Positions 7,149 through 14,805 of a DNA stretch of 17,773 nt are shown in pieces. Each line of letters begins with the position of its first letter. Within the stretch, counting starts at the first letter, position 1. Source of the stretch: an uncultured Clostridium sp. (GTDB lineage: Bacteria > Bacillota > Clostridia > Lachnospirales > Lachnospiraceae); NCBI GenBank assembly GCA_958442925.1, contig CAUCIO010000029.1, positions 1 to 17,773 of the forward strand, read 5' to 3'. The notes beneath the pieces are model-generated. The model was not told where the DNA came from. It was given only the letters and a program-made list of their open reading frames with translations, and searched no databases. Made by a program: the position numbers and the translations under genes.

Positions 7149-7161
7149 GCCGCACAGCGGC
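7149..7161 (-). promoter_or_regulatory. GC-rich hairpin after the galM terminator
   Basis: GCCGC and GCGGC flank a 3-base loop (7149-7161), directly after the T-run of the galM terminator and ahead of the EamA-family gene. Another GCCGC copy (read leftward, 7131-7135) could pair alternatively. It may be a leader structure of the exporter mRNA; its function is unknown. Confidence 0.3.
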
Positions 7162-7207
7162 AAAAAAGACAGGGACTCCGTCTTCTTTCCCGGACTCCCC
7201 TGTCTTT
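7162..7207 (-). terminator. Intrinsic terminator of asd-galM
   Basis: Read leftward, AAAGACAGGG (7198-7207) pairs perfectly with CCCTGTCTTT (7165-7174). Further pairing of TCCG with CGGA inside the loop follows a mismatch. A run of six Ts (A7162-7167 on the plus strand) overlaps and follows the 3' arm. It starts 9 bases after the galM stop. Confidence 0.88.
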
Positions 7208-7216
7208 CTCTTTTAT

Positions 7217-8275
7217 CTACTCTGTATAGAAACGATACACTGTCTCCGTCAGTTTCTCAATACCTGCCTTTATGACAGGGGACGGAAACTGCGGATGATT
7301 CACTGCATCTGGATAATACTGCGTTTCGAAACAGTATCCATGACGTGCTCCGTAAACAGCCCCGTTTTTTCCAGGAAGACTGTCATCCAGATAATTGGCC
7401 GTATAAAACTGCAGGCCAGGCATATCGGTCCAGACCTCCATCCCGCGGCCGCAGAGCTTATCCCAGGCCCTTGCGGCCAGAGCCAGGCCCTCTCTTTCCC
7501 GCTTGATCACCCAGTTATGGTCGTAGCCGTTTCCCTTCACCAGCTGGTCATAAGCACTTTCCAAATCCTGCCTGATTTCCTTTCTCTCTGTAAAATCCAT
7601 TGGCGTTCCCTTCACTGACATCACAGTTCCATAGGGAATCGAAACCTCATCAGCAGGTGTGAACTGTTCTGCATTCAGGAATACCCACTGCCCCATGGCA
7701 TCTCCCGTCTGATGGCCTGCCAGATTAAAATAGGCATGATTGGTCATGTTCATAACTGTGTCCGCATCTGATATACCTCTATAGCAAATGTGAAGCTCAT
7801 CCTGATCATTCAGAGTGTATGTAACGGAAATATTCAGATTCCCCGGAAATCCCTGATCTCCATCCGGACTTTCCAGTGTAAAACAGACAGAGCTTTCATT
7901 CTCCTGCTCCCAGGCTCTGGCTTTCCAGAGGCGGTTTCTGTAGAAATCATTTCCGCTGTGAAGATTATTCGGCCCATTATTGATCGTCAGGGTGTAGGTT
8001 CTTCCGTTTAATTCAAAATGGCCGCCTCCAATCCGGTTGGCATTTCGTCCGATAATTTCCCCTAAGTGAGCATCGCTGGCCAGATAGCACTCTGCACTGT
8101 CATAGCCCAGCACTACGTCAGCGAAATTCCCGCTTCTGTCAGGAACCAGCATGGACTGCCAGGCAGCTCCCAAATCGAGAAATCCGGCTGTCAGTCCATT
8201 TCTATTCTTTAATGTATATTTATGCACTAACTCACCGCCCGGCATCCGGCCGAACGCTTCCTTGATGTACGGCAT
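7217..8275 (-). CDS. galM: Aldose 1-epimerase (mutarotase)
   Basis: The enzyme interconverts alpha and beta anomers of galactose or glucose in the cytoplasm, feeding the Leloir pathway. The 352-residue protein has the family's catalytic set: H106 in NNLHSGN, H180 in TNHAYFNL, D252 in NGYDHNWV, and the general base E317 in CFETQYYPD. R81 in GRNANRIGGG (76-85) is also the expected substrate-binding arginine. The start at 8275 is chosen because AAGGAG (8281-8286) lies 5 bases upstream; a GTG at 8290 in the same frame has no comparable site. It begins 30 bases after the asd stop with no terminator between, so it is probably cotranscribed with asd, an unusual pairing. No other galactose genes (galK, galT, galE) are nearby. 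Confidence 0.95.
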   Translation of the reverse strand: MPYIKEAFGRMPGGELVHKYTLKNRNGLTAGFLDLGAAWQSMLVPDRSGNFADVVLGYDSAECYLASDAHLGEIIGRNANRIGGGHFELNGRTYTLTINNGPNNLHSGNDFYRNRLWKARAWEQENESSVCFTLESPDGDQGFPGNLNISVTYTLNDQDELHICYRGISDADTVMNMTNHAYFNLAGHQTGDAMGQWVFLNAEQFTPADEVSIPYGTVMSVKGTPMDFTERKEIRQDLESAYDQLVKGNGYDHNWVIKREREGLALAARAWDKLCGRGMEVWTDMPGLQFYTANYLDDSLPGKNGAVYGARHGYCFETQYYPDAVNHPQFPSPVIKAGIEKLTETVYRFYTE

Positions 8276-8305
8276 AACTGCTCCTTTCACCGCCTTATCT
8301 GCTTC

Positions 8306-9403
8306 CTACTGCTCCTTTGCCTGAATATAACCCTGGGCAGTCAGAAGCTCTGCACAGAGAACAGCTCCTCCGGCGGCTCCTCTTAACGTATTGTGGGAGA
8401 GACCCACAAACTTATAATCATAAACTGTGTCTTCTCTCAGACGTCCCACAGAAACACCCATGCCACGCTCAAAGTCCACATCCATCTTTACCTGAGGACG
8501 GTTATCTTCCTCCAGGTACTGAATAAACTGCTTCGGCGCGCTGGGAAGCTCAAGCTCCTGCGGAAGTCCCTTAAAGGCTGTCAGTTTCTCAATCAGCTGC
8601 TCTTTGGACGGTTTCTTTCTGAATTTCACAAATACTGCCGCTGTATGTCCGTCTAATACAGGAACGCGGATACACTGGCAGGTGATTACCGGCTCGCTGG
8701 CCTTTACAATTACACCATCCTTAATTTCGCCCCAGATACGCAGAGGTTCCTGCTCGCTCTTCTCCTCTTCGCCTCCAATATACGGGATAATATTTTCTAC
8801 CATCTCAGGCCAGTCCTGGAAGGTCTTTCCTGCTCCTGAAATTGCCTGGTAAGTAGTAGCCACTACCTCGTAAGGCTCAAATTCCTTCCAGGCGCTGAGC
8901 ACTGGAGCGTAGCTCTGAATGGAGCAGTTGGGCTTTACAGCAATAAATCCTCTCTGGGTTCCCAGGCGCTTCTTCTGGAACTCAATTACCTTAAAGTGCT
9001 CTGGATTCACCTCCGGAATTACCATAGGAACGTCCGGGGTCCATCTGTGAGCGCTGTTATTGGACACAACCGGAGTTTCTGTTCTGGCATAGGCCTCCTC
9101 AATCTCGCGGATCTCTTCCTTCGTCATATCCACAGCGCTGAATACAAAATCAACTCCTGACGCAACCTTCTCCACCTCATTGACATTCATGACAATCAGG
9201 TTTTTCACACACTCCGGCATGGGAGTCTTCATCTTCCAGCGTCCTCCCACAGCCTCCTCATATGTTTTTCCGGCAGATCTGGGGCTTGCAGCTACTGTCA
9301 CTACCTCATACCATGGATGCTCTGCCAGCAGGGAAATAAATCTCTGTCCAACCATTCCTGTTGCACCCAGAACGCCTACCTTTAATTTCTTCTTCATCTC
9401 CAT
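8306..9403 (-). CDS. asd: Aspartate-semialdehyde dehydrogenase, archaeal/fungal type
   Basis: The enzyme reduces aspartyl-4-phosphate to aspartate semialdehyde with NADPH, the branch-point step toward lysine, diaminopimelate, methionine and threonine. The 365-residue protein has the nucleotide-binding GATGMVGQR (13-21), the catalytic Cys160 in VKPNCSIQ, the QAISGAG block (186-192) and the catalytic His253 in DGHTAAVF. The long form with SNNSAHRW (114-121) and 'KPNCS' resembles the archaeal/fungal subgroup rather than the E. coli type. The start at 9403 is chosen from GAGGAG (9413-9418), 9 bases upstream. The frame stays open to 9520, but that extension overlaps the predicted promoter and is not homologous-looking. 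No lysC, dapA or dapB lies next to it; galM follows in the same direction. Confidence 0.95.
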   Translation of the reverse strand: MEMKKKLKVGVLGATGMVGQRFISLLAEHPWYEVVTVAASPRSAGKTYEEAVGGRWKMKTPMPECVKNLIVMNVNEVEKVASGVDFVFSAVDMTKEEIREIEEAYARTETPVVSNNSAHRWTPDVPMVIPEVNPEHFKVIEFQKKRLGTQRGFIAVKPNCSIQSYAPVLSAWKEFEPYEVVATTYQAISGAGKTFQDWPEMVENIIPYIGGEEEKSEQEPLRIWGEIKDGVIVKASEPVITCQCIRVPVLDGHTAAVFVKFRKKPSKEQLIEKLTAFKGLPQELELPSAPKQFIQYLEEDNRPQVKMDVDFERGMGVSVGRLREDTVYDYKFVGLSHNTLRGAAGGAVLCAELLTAQGYIQAKEQ

Positions 9404-9491
9404 AACCGTTTTCTCCTCATTCCCGGAACCAATCCGCTCGTATTTCGCCTTCTGCCTGCTCTGCTGCCGGAACGCGATCTGATACTTCACT

Positions 9492-9520
9492 ATCCTACAA
9501 CAAATTGCATAAAAAATCAA
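9492..9520 (-). promoter_or_regulatory. Candidate sigma-A promoter for asd-galM
   Basis: Read leftward, TTGATT (9515-9520) and TAGGAT (9492-9497) are separated by exactly 17 bases in an AT-rich stretch; each matches 4 of 6 consensus positions. Transcription would start near 9485, leaving a leader of about 80 bases. That is too short for a lysine riboswitch, and none is visible. Confidence 0.5.
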
Positions 9521-9607
9521 GTTTTATCCGTTCTAAAAATACATTTGTCTTTCTTTTGCGGACATGCCGTTCCATCGGGACACTTTATCCTGCCAAAATG
9601 CATGCCG

Positions 9608-9632
9608 AAAAAATGGGTTCAGAACAGTTCTG
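9608..9632 (-). terminator. Weak candidate terminator of ade
   Basis: Read leftward, CAGAACTGTTCTG forms a 5-bp stem with a 3-base loop (9620-9632), and six Ts follow after a 6-base gap (9608-9613). It lies 8 bases after the ade stop. The stem is short and the T-run is displaced, so this is a weak call. Confidence 0.3.
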
Positions 9633-9640
9633 GTTTCAAA

Positions 9641-11413
9641 TCAGGCTTCCAGAAAAACAGGAATCAGCTTTCTTTCTGACACGGATACCAGACCTAAATC
9701 TGACATTTTCACCTCTGGAATAACAGGAAGAGCCAGCGTTACAATCCTAAGCAGCGGATTTTCCATATCTGTCAGCCCTAGATCTCTCTCTACCGCTTTC
9801 ATAACAGCCGCCTTTTGTGAAAGCTCTTCCGCCTCCAGATTTGTCATCAGACCGGCCACCTCCAGCGGAAGCGTGTGGAGAACAGATCCGTCCTTTACTG
9901 CTGTCATACCTCCTCCGCAGCGAATCAGCTCCTCGACGGCAGCAAGGCCGTCTTCCGGCTTAAAATAAACCACTGTCAGGTTATGAGAATCATGAGATAC
10001 TGTGGAGGCCACAGCCCCTTCCCTCAAACCGAAGTTTTTCACTACTCCTACTGCCCTGGTTCCCTTTCCATATCGGTTAATCACAGCGACAAAAGCCTCA
10101 TTTTCCTGCAATACCAGCTGTCCGTCCCTGATTTCATGTTCCTGAACAGTGCAGACAGTATGGCTCTGGATTCTGGTTTTGTATTCCATCACATTGACCA
10201 TGGCTTTCCCCTGGCGGATTGGAGATTCCAGGATAAAGTCTTTCAGTGAGATCTCACCTGTATTCATGGAATTTCTGCGCTCCAGCTCAAACGCTCTTTC
10301 TTCAATCGGCGAGACAAGCTTTCCATCCTCTGCTGTCAGCTGTCCCTCAAAGAAAACTGCCTTTGCCCACATCGTGTGAAGATCGTCTGTCAGCACCATA
10401 TCTGCTACGTAACCCGGCGCTATGGCTCCCAGATGTTCCATTCCGATTTCTCTGGCTGTATTGATGGTGGCACTTTTAATGGCAAGCACCGGATCCATGC
10501 CGCTCTCCACCGCCTTTCTCACAACTGCGTTCAGATGGCCTGTATGAAGCAGATCATCGCTCTCCCTGTCATCACTGCAGAGCGTCAATGTATCAAAAAA
10601 GCGGACGTCTTTTACTCCCTTCCAGATTGCCTCCACATTTTTCGTAATAGAGCTTTCCCTGGCATCTACATACATACCGCTCCTCAGCTTCTTCAGGGCC
10701 TCATCCCCTGCTGTTGTCTCATGGCAGGTAGATGGTCCTCCTATCAGATAAGCCGACAGCTTTCTGCCTGTCACAGTCGGCGCATGTCCCTGAAGATACA
10801 GCCCTTTTCTGTCAGCTGCTTCAATGATTTCCATCATTCGATCCTCGCCGTACATAACACCGTAAAAATCCATCACCTCTGCTAGTCCTACCACTCTGGA
10901 AAGCTCTGCCAGCACTTCAATATCTTCCGCCGTAAATACAGCGCCTGCATTCTCACAGCCAGGAACTGCCGGAACACAGCTGGGAATATCTACCAGCTGC
11001 CGCATGGGAAGCCCCTCTGCCGCGTCGTGCATATAGACAACGCCCTCCCGTCCGTACACATTTGCAATTTCATGTGGATCGTGGATGATTGTTGTAGTGC
11101 CATGGGGAATCACTGCCTTAGCAAAATTTCTGGGTGTCATCATAGAGCTTTCTATGTGCATATGGGAATCAATCAATCCCGGAATCAGGAATCTGCCCTG
11201 CCCGTCATACACCATTTCTGCATCATAAGGACCTTCCAGACAGCTATCCTCCACATGGGCGATAAATCCGTCCTTTACGTAAACCACTGCCGGATAGATT
11301 TCTCCGGTAAATACATTCACCAACCGGCAGTTTACAACTGCCAGATCTGCCTGTTCCAGACCGAGAGCAGTCCGAAGCAGTGCTTTTTTATCCTTTGGTT
11401 CCAACCGCATCAT
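9641..11413 (-). CDS. ade: Adenine deaminase
   Basis: The enzyme hydrolyses adenine to hypoxanthine and ammonia in purine salvage. The 590-residue length is typical of the Ade family of amidohydrolases. The metal-site HxH is H84/H86 in IDSHMHIESS. It is followed by HDPHE (111-115, H111 and H114), E179 in GLAEVMD, H210 in LQGHAPTVTG, and the Asp pair D281/D282 in LCSDDRES. The C-terminal domain with GGGMTAVKDG is also typical. The two adjacent ATG codons give MMRLEP; AAGGAG (11421-11426) lies 7 bases before the first. The gene follows the nucleoside transporter and phosphorylase genes in the same direction, which fits a salvage role. Its own promoter was not found, so it may be read from upstream through the hairpin at 11474-11521. 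Confidence 0.97.
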   Translation of the reverse strand: MMRLEPKDKKALLRTALGLEQADLAVVNCRLVNVFTGEIYPAVVYVKDGFIAHVEDSCLEGPYDAEMVYDGQGRFLIPGLIDSHMHIESSMMTPRNFAKAVIPHGTTTIIHDPHEIANVYGREGVVYMHDAAEGLPMRQLVDIPSCVPAVPGCENAGAVFTAEDIEVLAELSRVVGLAEVMDFYGVMYGEDRMMEIIEAADRKGLYLQGHAPTVTGRKLSAYLIGGPSTCHETTAGDEALKKLRSGMYVDARESSITKNVEAIWKGVKDVRFFDTLTLCSDDRESDDLLHTGHLNAVVRKAVESGMDPVLAIKSATINTAREIGMEHLGAIAPGYVADMVLTDDLHTMWAKAVFFEGQLTAEDGKLVSPIEERAFELERRNSMNTGEISLKDFILESPIRQGKAMVNVMEYKTRIQSHTVCTVQEHEIRDGQLVLQENEAFVAVINRYGKGTRAVGVVKNFGLREGAVASTVSHDSHNLTVVYFKPEDGLAAVEELIRCGGGMTAVKDGSVLHTLPLEVAGLMTNLEAEELSQKAAVMKAVERDLGLTDMENPLLRIVTLALPVIPEVKMSDLGLVSVSERKLIPVFLEA

Positions 11414-11473
11414 ATCATATCTCCTTCTTTTGTCTGCACAATTGTTTTTCAGGCAGCTGCTGCCCTGATAAGG

Positions 11474-11521
11474 CAGAAAGGCTGCTGCAAAAGAATTCCT
11501 TCCCTTGCAGCAGCCTTTCTG
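11474..11521 (-). repeat. 17-bp perfect inverted repeat between the BMP gene and ade
   Basis: Arms 11474-11490 and 11505-11521 pair perfectly around a 14-base loop; each arm contains AAAGGCTGCTGCAA or its complement. There is no clear T-run after it in either direction, so it is an atypical terminator. It may instead protect or process the transporter mRNA 3' end. A second GCTGCTGC copy at 11456-11463 could pair alternatively with one arm, which would allow competing folds ahead of ade. Confidence 0.7.
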
Positions 11522-11572
11522 TCATTTAGGAAAAATCCGCAGACAGATTCTAAACCTGCCAACTGACATCAA

Positions 11573-12712
11573 TTACTGAACAATCGCATCAATCTCTTCA
11601 GCGGAAAGTCCGGCTGCCTCTGTTACTTCGATCTCTCCAGACTGAATTTTCTCAAGAAGCTCCTGTACCTTATCCACATTCTCCTGGCTGATGCTGTTTG
11701 TCAGGTTCTCGTTAAATACGATTCCTACAGAATCTTCTGCCAGTCCGTATGTTACATTCTCTCCGAACGGTACGCTGGACGGATCCTCTCCATAGCTCTT
11801 GCAGATGTTAAACAGGGCGTTGTCCAGTCTCTTAAGGCTGGATGTAATGACAGCAGACTGAAGGTTGCTTCCCTCGAGAGCCTGGTACTGATCACTGTCT
11901 ACACCGATTGCCATCACGCCGTCTTTCTCTGCCGCAGCTTCAATTACACCGTTTCCTGCTCCGCCGGCTACCTGGAAAATAATATCAGCGCCTTCGGAAA
12001 TCTGGGCATTAGCCAGGTCCTTAGCCTTCGCTGTATCCATATAATCGCCTACATAGGCTGTAAGCACCTTGATTTCAGGATCTACATACTTCGCTCCCTC
12101 TGCGTAGCCTACCAGGAAGTTGTTTACTGTGGTACTCTCAACGCCGCCTACAAATCCGATTGTCTTGTCTGCATTTGCAGCATTCTCACCTGTAGTATAG
12201 TACGCAGCTACTGCTCCTGCCAGGAAGCCAGACTGGTTGGAATCGAACAGAACTGCCATGGTATTGGATAAATCATCGCTCTCCAAATCCAGTTCCTGAT
12301 CAAACAGGATAAATTTTGTATCTGGATACTCCAGCGGAATTGTCTCAAAGTTTTCCTTGTTCTGGAAACCAGTTCCAACTACAATATCAGCGCCTGCATC
12401 AGCTGCATCATAGAAAGCGGCCTGCCACTTTGTGGTGTCATCGCCCATTTCTACAACATTCACTTCGTATTTGTCGCCTAATTCCTTCTTTACCCTCTCG
12501 CTGCCCTCATATGCAGACTGCTGGAAAGACAGATCATTCTTTCGTCCAATACATAAAGTCAGTTTGATTTTTTCTCCGCTTTCTCCTGCTTCCTGAGCTT
12601 CTCCAGTGCCTTTTGCTGCTTCCTCACCGCTTCCGCCTCCGCAGGCTGTCAGAGATGCTGCCATGGCAGCTGTCAGTGTCACTGCCGCTGCTTTTTTCAG
12701 TAATTTTTTCAT
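11573..12712 (-). CDS. BMP/PnrA-family nucleoside-binding lipoprotein of ABC importer
   Basis: The 379-residue protein is the extracellular substrate-binding component of the ABC importer encoded upstream. A signal peptide with lipobox SLTAC ends at Cys24, followed by a Gly/Glu-rich linker to about residue 47. The mature domain has BMP-family blocks: NDLSFQQSAYEG (59-70), the ADIVVGTG block, VGGVESTTVNNFLVGY, and FQVAGGAGNGVIEAA followed by IGVDSDQ. Family members bind purine nucleosides, which matches the phosphorylase and adenine deaminase neighbours. The first block reads IGRKND where most relatives have GGIDD or GGIND, a small departure near the ligand site. The start has AAGGAGG (12718-12724) 5 bases upstream. 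An 83-base gap with a hairpin separates it from the permease, and it is the last transporter gene. Confidence 0.95.
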   Translation of the reverse strand: MKKLLKKAAAVTLTAAMAASLTACGGGSGEEAAKGTGEAQEAGESGEKIKLTLCIGRKNDLSFQQSAYEGSERVKKELGDKYEVNVVEMGDDTTKWQAAFYDAADAGADIVVGTGFQNKENFETIPLEYPDTKFILFDQELDLESDDLSNTMAVLFDSNQSGFLAGAVAAYYTTGENAANADKTIGFVGGVESTTVNNFLVGYAEGAKYVDPEIKVLTAYVGDYMDTAKAKDLANAQISEGADIIFQVAGGAGNGVIEAAAEKDGVMAIGVDSDQYQALEGSNLQSAVITSSLKRLDNALFNICKSYGEDPSSVPFGENVTYGLAEDSVGIVFNENLTNSISQENVDKVQELLEKIQSGEIEVTEAAGLSAEEIDAIVQ

Positions 12713-12764
12713 AGTTTCCTCCTTCTTGCTCTAATCATAGGTTTCAGAGCTTTTATTTATCATC

Positions 12765-12786
12765 AGGTCTCAATATACACAGACCT
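12765..12786 (-). promoter_or_regulatory. Intergenic hairpin before the BMP gene
   Basis: AGGTCT and AGACCT (12765-12770, 12781-12786) form a perfect 6-bp inverted repeat with a 10-base loop, in the 83 bases between the permease stop and the BMP start. A -10-like TATGAT (12734-12739, read leftward) lies between the hairpin and the start, without a good -35. It may help set a higher level of the binding protein; this is inference. Confidence 0.35.
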
Positions 12787-12795
12787 TGATTTTTC

Positions 12796-13710
12796 CTACA
12801 GTCCGCCCTCTGATTTCTGTCGCACCTTATAGTAGAGGCTGAACGCCACATAGAAAATAATGATCGATGCATAGGGAATCATCGTAATCAGATACGGATC
12901 CACGTTATTGTTCTGCAGATAGATAGAAATGCCGCTTCCAAAGCCGTAGAGGATGGAGCTGACTGTTCCCATCAGAGCATTTCCCGCTGCCATGGCATTG
13001 GTCGCCAAAGCAATATATCCGCGGCCTGCCACCATGTTGGACGTAAAACGGTTTACGTAGCCCATAGAAAGGTACATACCGCCAAGGGAAGCTAAAATTC
13101 CGCTGATAAACATGGCCTGATAGCGCACCTTTTTCACATTAATTCCCACCGAACGGGCTGCCTCTTCCGATTCACCTACTGCCCGGATGCGGATGCCAAA
13201 TGCAGTTCTTTTCAGCATAATAAACATGACAACTGCAATGATAAACGCCAGATAAGTCAGACAGTTGTGCCCTGACAAAATATCTCCCAGCACCGGAATA
13301 TCTTTAATCACAGGAATATTCACTGCCGGAAATGCCTGAGAAGGCAGAGAGTTGCTGGCATTCTTATCGCCAGTCAGGGAATAGAGGCAGAATACAGAAC
13401 CACCAGTAGCAGCTAAATTCAGTGCAACACCTGTGATTACCTGATTTGCCTTTAAATGCTGGATAAAATAAGCCAGCAGCATGGTATAAACCGTTCCCGC
13501 TGCAAGCCCGGCCACAGCGCCCACAAACAGACTTCCTGTAAAGCCGCTTCCCAAAACGCCGCAGAGAGCCGCAATAGTCATGGTGCCCTCTAATCCCAGA
13601 TTCAGAAGACCGGAACGACTGGCAATAAGCGCAGCCATTGTGGCCAGCAGAACCGGCGTCGTACAGCGAAGAACCGTAAACCAGAAATCAAGATTCACTA
13701 AAAATTCCAT
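12796..13710 (-). CDS. BMP-type nucleoside ABC transporter permease (NupQ-like)
   Basis: This 304-residue inner-membrane protein is one of the two permease subunits of the importer. It has about eight to nine hydrophobic segments and family motifs SGLLNLGLEGTMTIAA (33-48) and GYIALATNAMAAGNALMGT near residue 235-255, the loop that contacts the ATPase. It resembles the shorter permease (YufQ/NupQ) of the B. subtilis guanosine importer and the BPD_transp_2 family. The ATG is preceded by AAGGAGG, part of which lies in the 12-base gap to the upstream permease. It has no substrate-defining feature of its own; nucleoside specificity is inferred from the operon. Confidence 0.92.
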   Translation of the reverse strand: MEFLVNLDFWFTVLRCTTPVLLATMAALIASRSGLLNLGLEGTMTIAALCGVLGSGFTGSLFVGAVAGLAAGTVYTMLLAYFIQHLKANQVITGVALNLAATGGSVFCLYSLTGDKNASNSLPSQAFPAVNIPVIKDIPVLGDILSGHNCLTYLAFIIAVVMFIMLKRTAFGIRIRAVGESEEAARSVGINVKKVRYQAMFISGILASLGGMYLSMGYVNRFTSNMVAGRGYIALATNAMAAGNALMGTVSSILYGFGSGISIYLQNNNVDPYLITMIPYASIIIFYVAFSLYYKVRQKSEGGL

Positions 13711-13722
13711 TTTCTCTCCTCC

Positions 13723-14802
13723 TTAGTTTGCACCAGCGGTTTCCATCGCCTGATTCTGCAGTGCTTCTTTTTCTTCCTTGCGCTTCTTCATCTGATACAT
13801 AAAGCGCTCTGATGCAATCAGGATAATGATGATTCCCTGAATAATAGATACAATCTCAGAGTCTACATCTCCTCCTCTGGACATAACCAGCGCTCCGATT
13901 CTGATGTAAGAAATGAAAAAGGCAGACACAGGAATCATGAGAGGCTTCGTTCCAGCCAGCAGGTTAATGAGAATACCGTCCCACACATAAGTCTGGGCTG
14001 TAATCCACTGGAAATGAGTGTACATACCGATCATCTCCACACCTCCGCCCAGACCGGCCAGCATTCCGCCGATCAGCTGAGAGCCAATCACAATTCCGCC
14101 GATTTTCAGTCCCGCATACTTTGCAAAGCTGGAGTTGGAACCTGTAATTTTAAGCTCCCGGCCAAATTTCGATTTATCCATAAGAATCCACATAAAAATG
14201 ACTGCGGCAATCATAATGAAGATTCCGTAATGGGCATTCGTTCCCTTAATCAATTTGCCTAAGGTTGCCGTTTTCTGGAACCTCACAGAGAAGGATCCAT
14301 TGGCCTCGTCCAGGAAAAAGGCGCGGATCAGCCAGTAACCAAAATTGAAGAAAATGTAATTCATCATCAGGGAAATTACCAGCTCATTGGCCCCTGTCTT
14401 TCTCTTAATAATCACAGGGATCACACCGATCACACCGCCCACTGCCGTAGCTGTGAGAAGAATCACCAGCTGATGAACTCCCGAAGGCATGGGACATGCA
14501 ATTGCCAGAATAGCCGCTACTACTCCGGAAAAGTAGAAGGAGCTGTCTGCTACCATGGAGAACAGTCCGCTCTTATGCATGATATTGATAGCAAGTCCAC
14601 AGAAAACCAGCGGAATCATCATCTCCACGGCATTGAAAAAATTCCGTTTCGTGGAAAAGGGTCCCAGGAGAAAACGGTTCAGGGCTGTCAGCGGATCATC
14701 TGCCACCGCAAAAATAATCACCGCCGCAATGAGCAGGGCGATCAGAATAGAAGTGGCTACTCGAATGACGCTGTACCAGTCAATCTTTTTCTTTATGTTC
14801 AT
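13723..14802 (-). CDS. BMP-type nucleoside ABC transporter permease (NupP-like)
   Basis: The 359-residue inner-membrane protein is the longer permease subunit of the importer, like YufP/NupP. Hydrophobic segments begin at about residues 14-34 and continue through about 330. The family segment KSGLFSMVADSSFYFSG (76-92) replaces the 'G.fN.G.EG' loop of many relatives. A GGVEMIGMYTHF stretch and the long 'IGSQLIGGMLAGLGGG' helix match the subfamily. A charged tail (MKKRKEEKE) is cytoplasmic. The start is set by AGGAGG 8 bases upstream, inside the end of the ATPase gene. Only 3 bases separate the ATPase stop from this ATG, so translation is likely coupled. Confidence 0.92.
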   Translation of the reverse strand: MNIKKKIDWYSVIRVATSILIALLIAAVIIFAVADDPLTALNRFLLGPFSTKRNFFNAVEMMIPLVFCGLAINIMHKSGLFSMVADSSFYFSGVVAAILAIACPMPSGVHQLVILLTATAVGGVIGVIPVIIKRKTGANELVISLMMNYIFFNFGYWLIRAFFLDEANGSFSVRFQKTATLGKLIKGTNAHYGIFIMIAAVIFMWILMDKSKFGRELKITGSNSSFAKYAGLKIGGIVIGSQLIGGMLAGLGGGVEMIGMYTHFQWITAQTYVWDGILINLLAGTKPLMIPVSAFFISYIRIGALVMSRGGDVDSEIVSIIQGIIIILIASERFMYQMKKRKEEKEALQNQAMETAGAN

Positions 14803-14805
14803 CTC

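Noticed and set aside
8276..8290. GTG start of galM at 8290
   Set aside because: The AAGGAG at 8281-8286 would lie inside the gene, whereas it is properly placed for the ATG at 8275.
9404..9520. N-terminal extension of asd to an ATG at 9520
   Set aside because: The extension precedes a good GAGGAG site and ATG at 9403, overlaps the predicted promoter, and does not resemble the Asd N-terminus, which should begin just before VGVLGATG.
9404..9640. Lysine riboswitch upstream of asd
   Set aside because: The leader after the candidate promoter is only about 80 bases, and no L-box core motifs were seen.
10376..11566. Long plus-strand open frames opposite ade (for example 10376-10885 and 11027-11566)
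   Set aside because: They lie opposite a clear full-length ade gene, have no good ribosome binding sites, and give Cys/His-rich, low-quality translations typical of antisense shadows.
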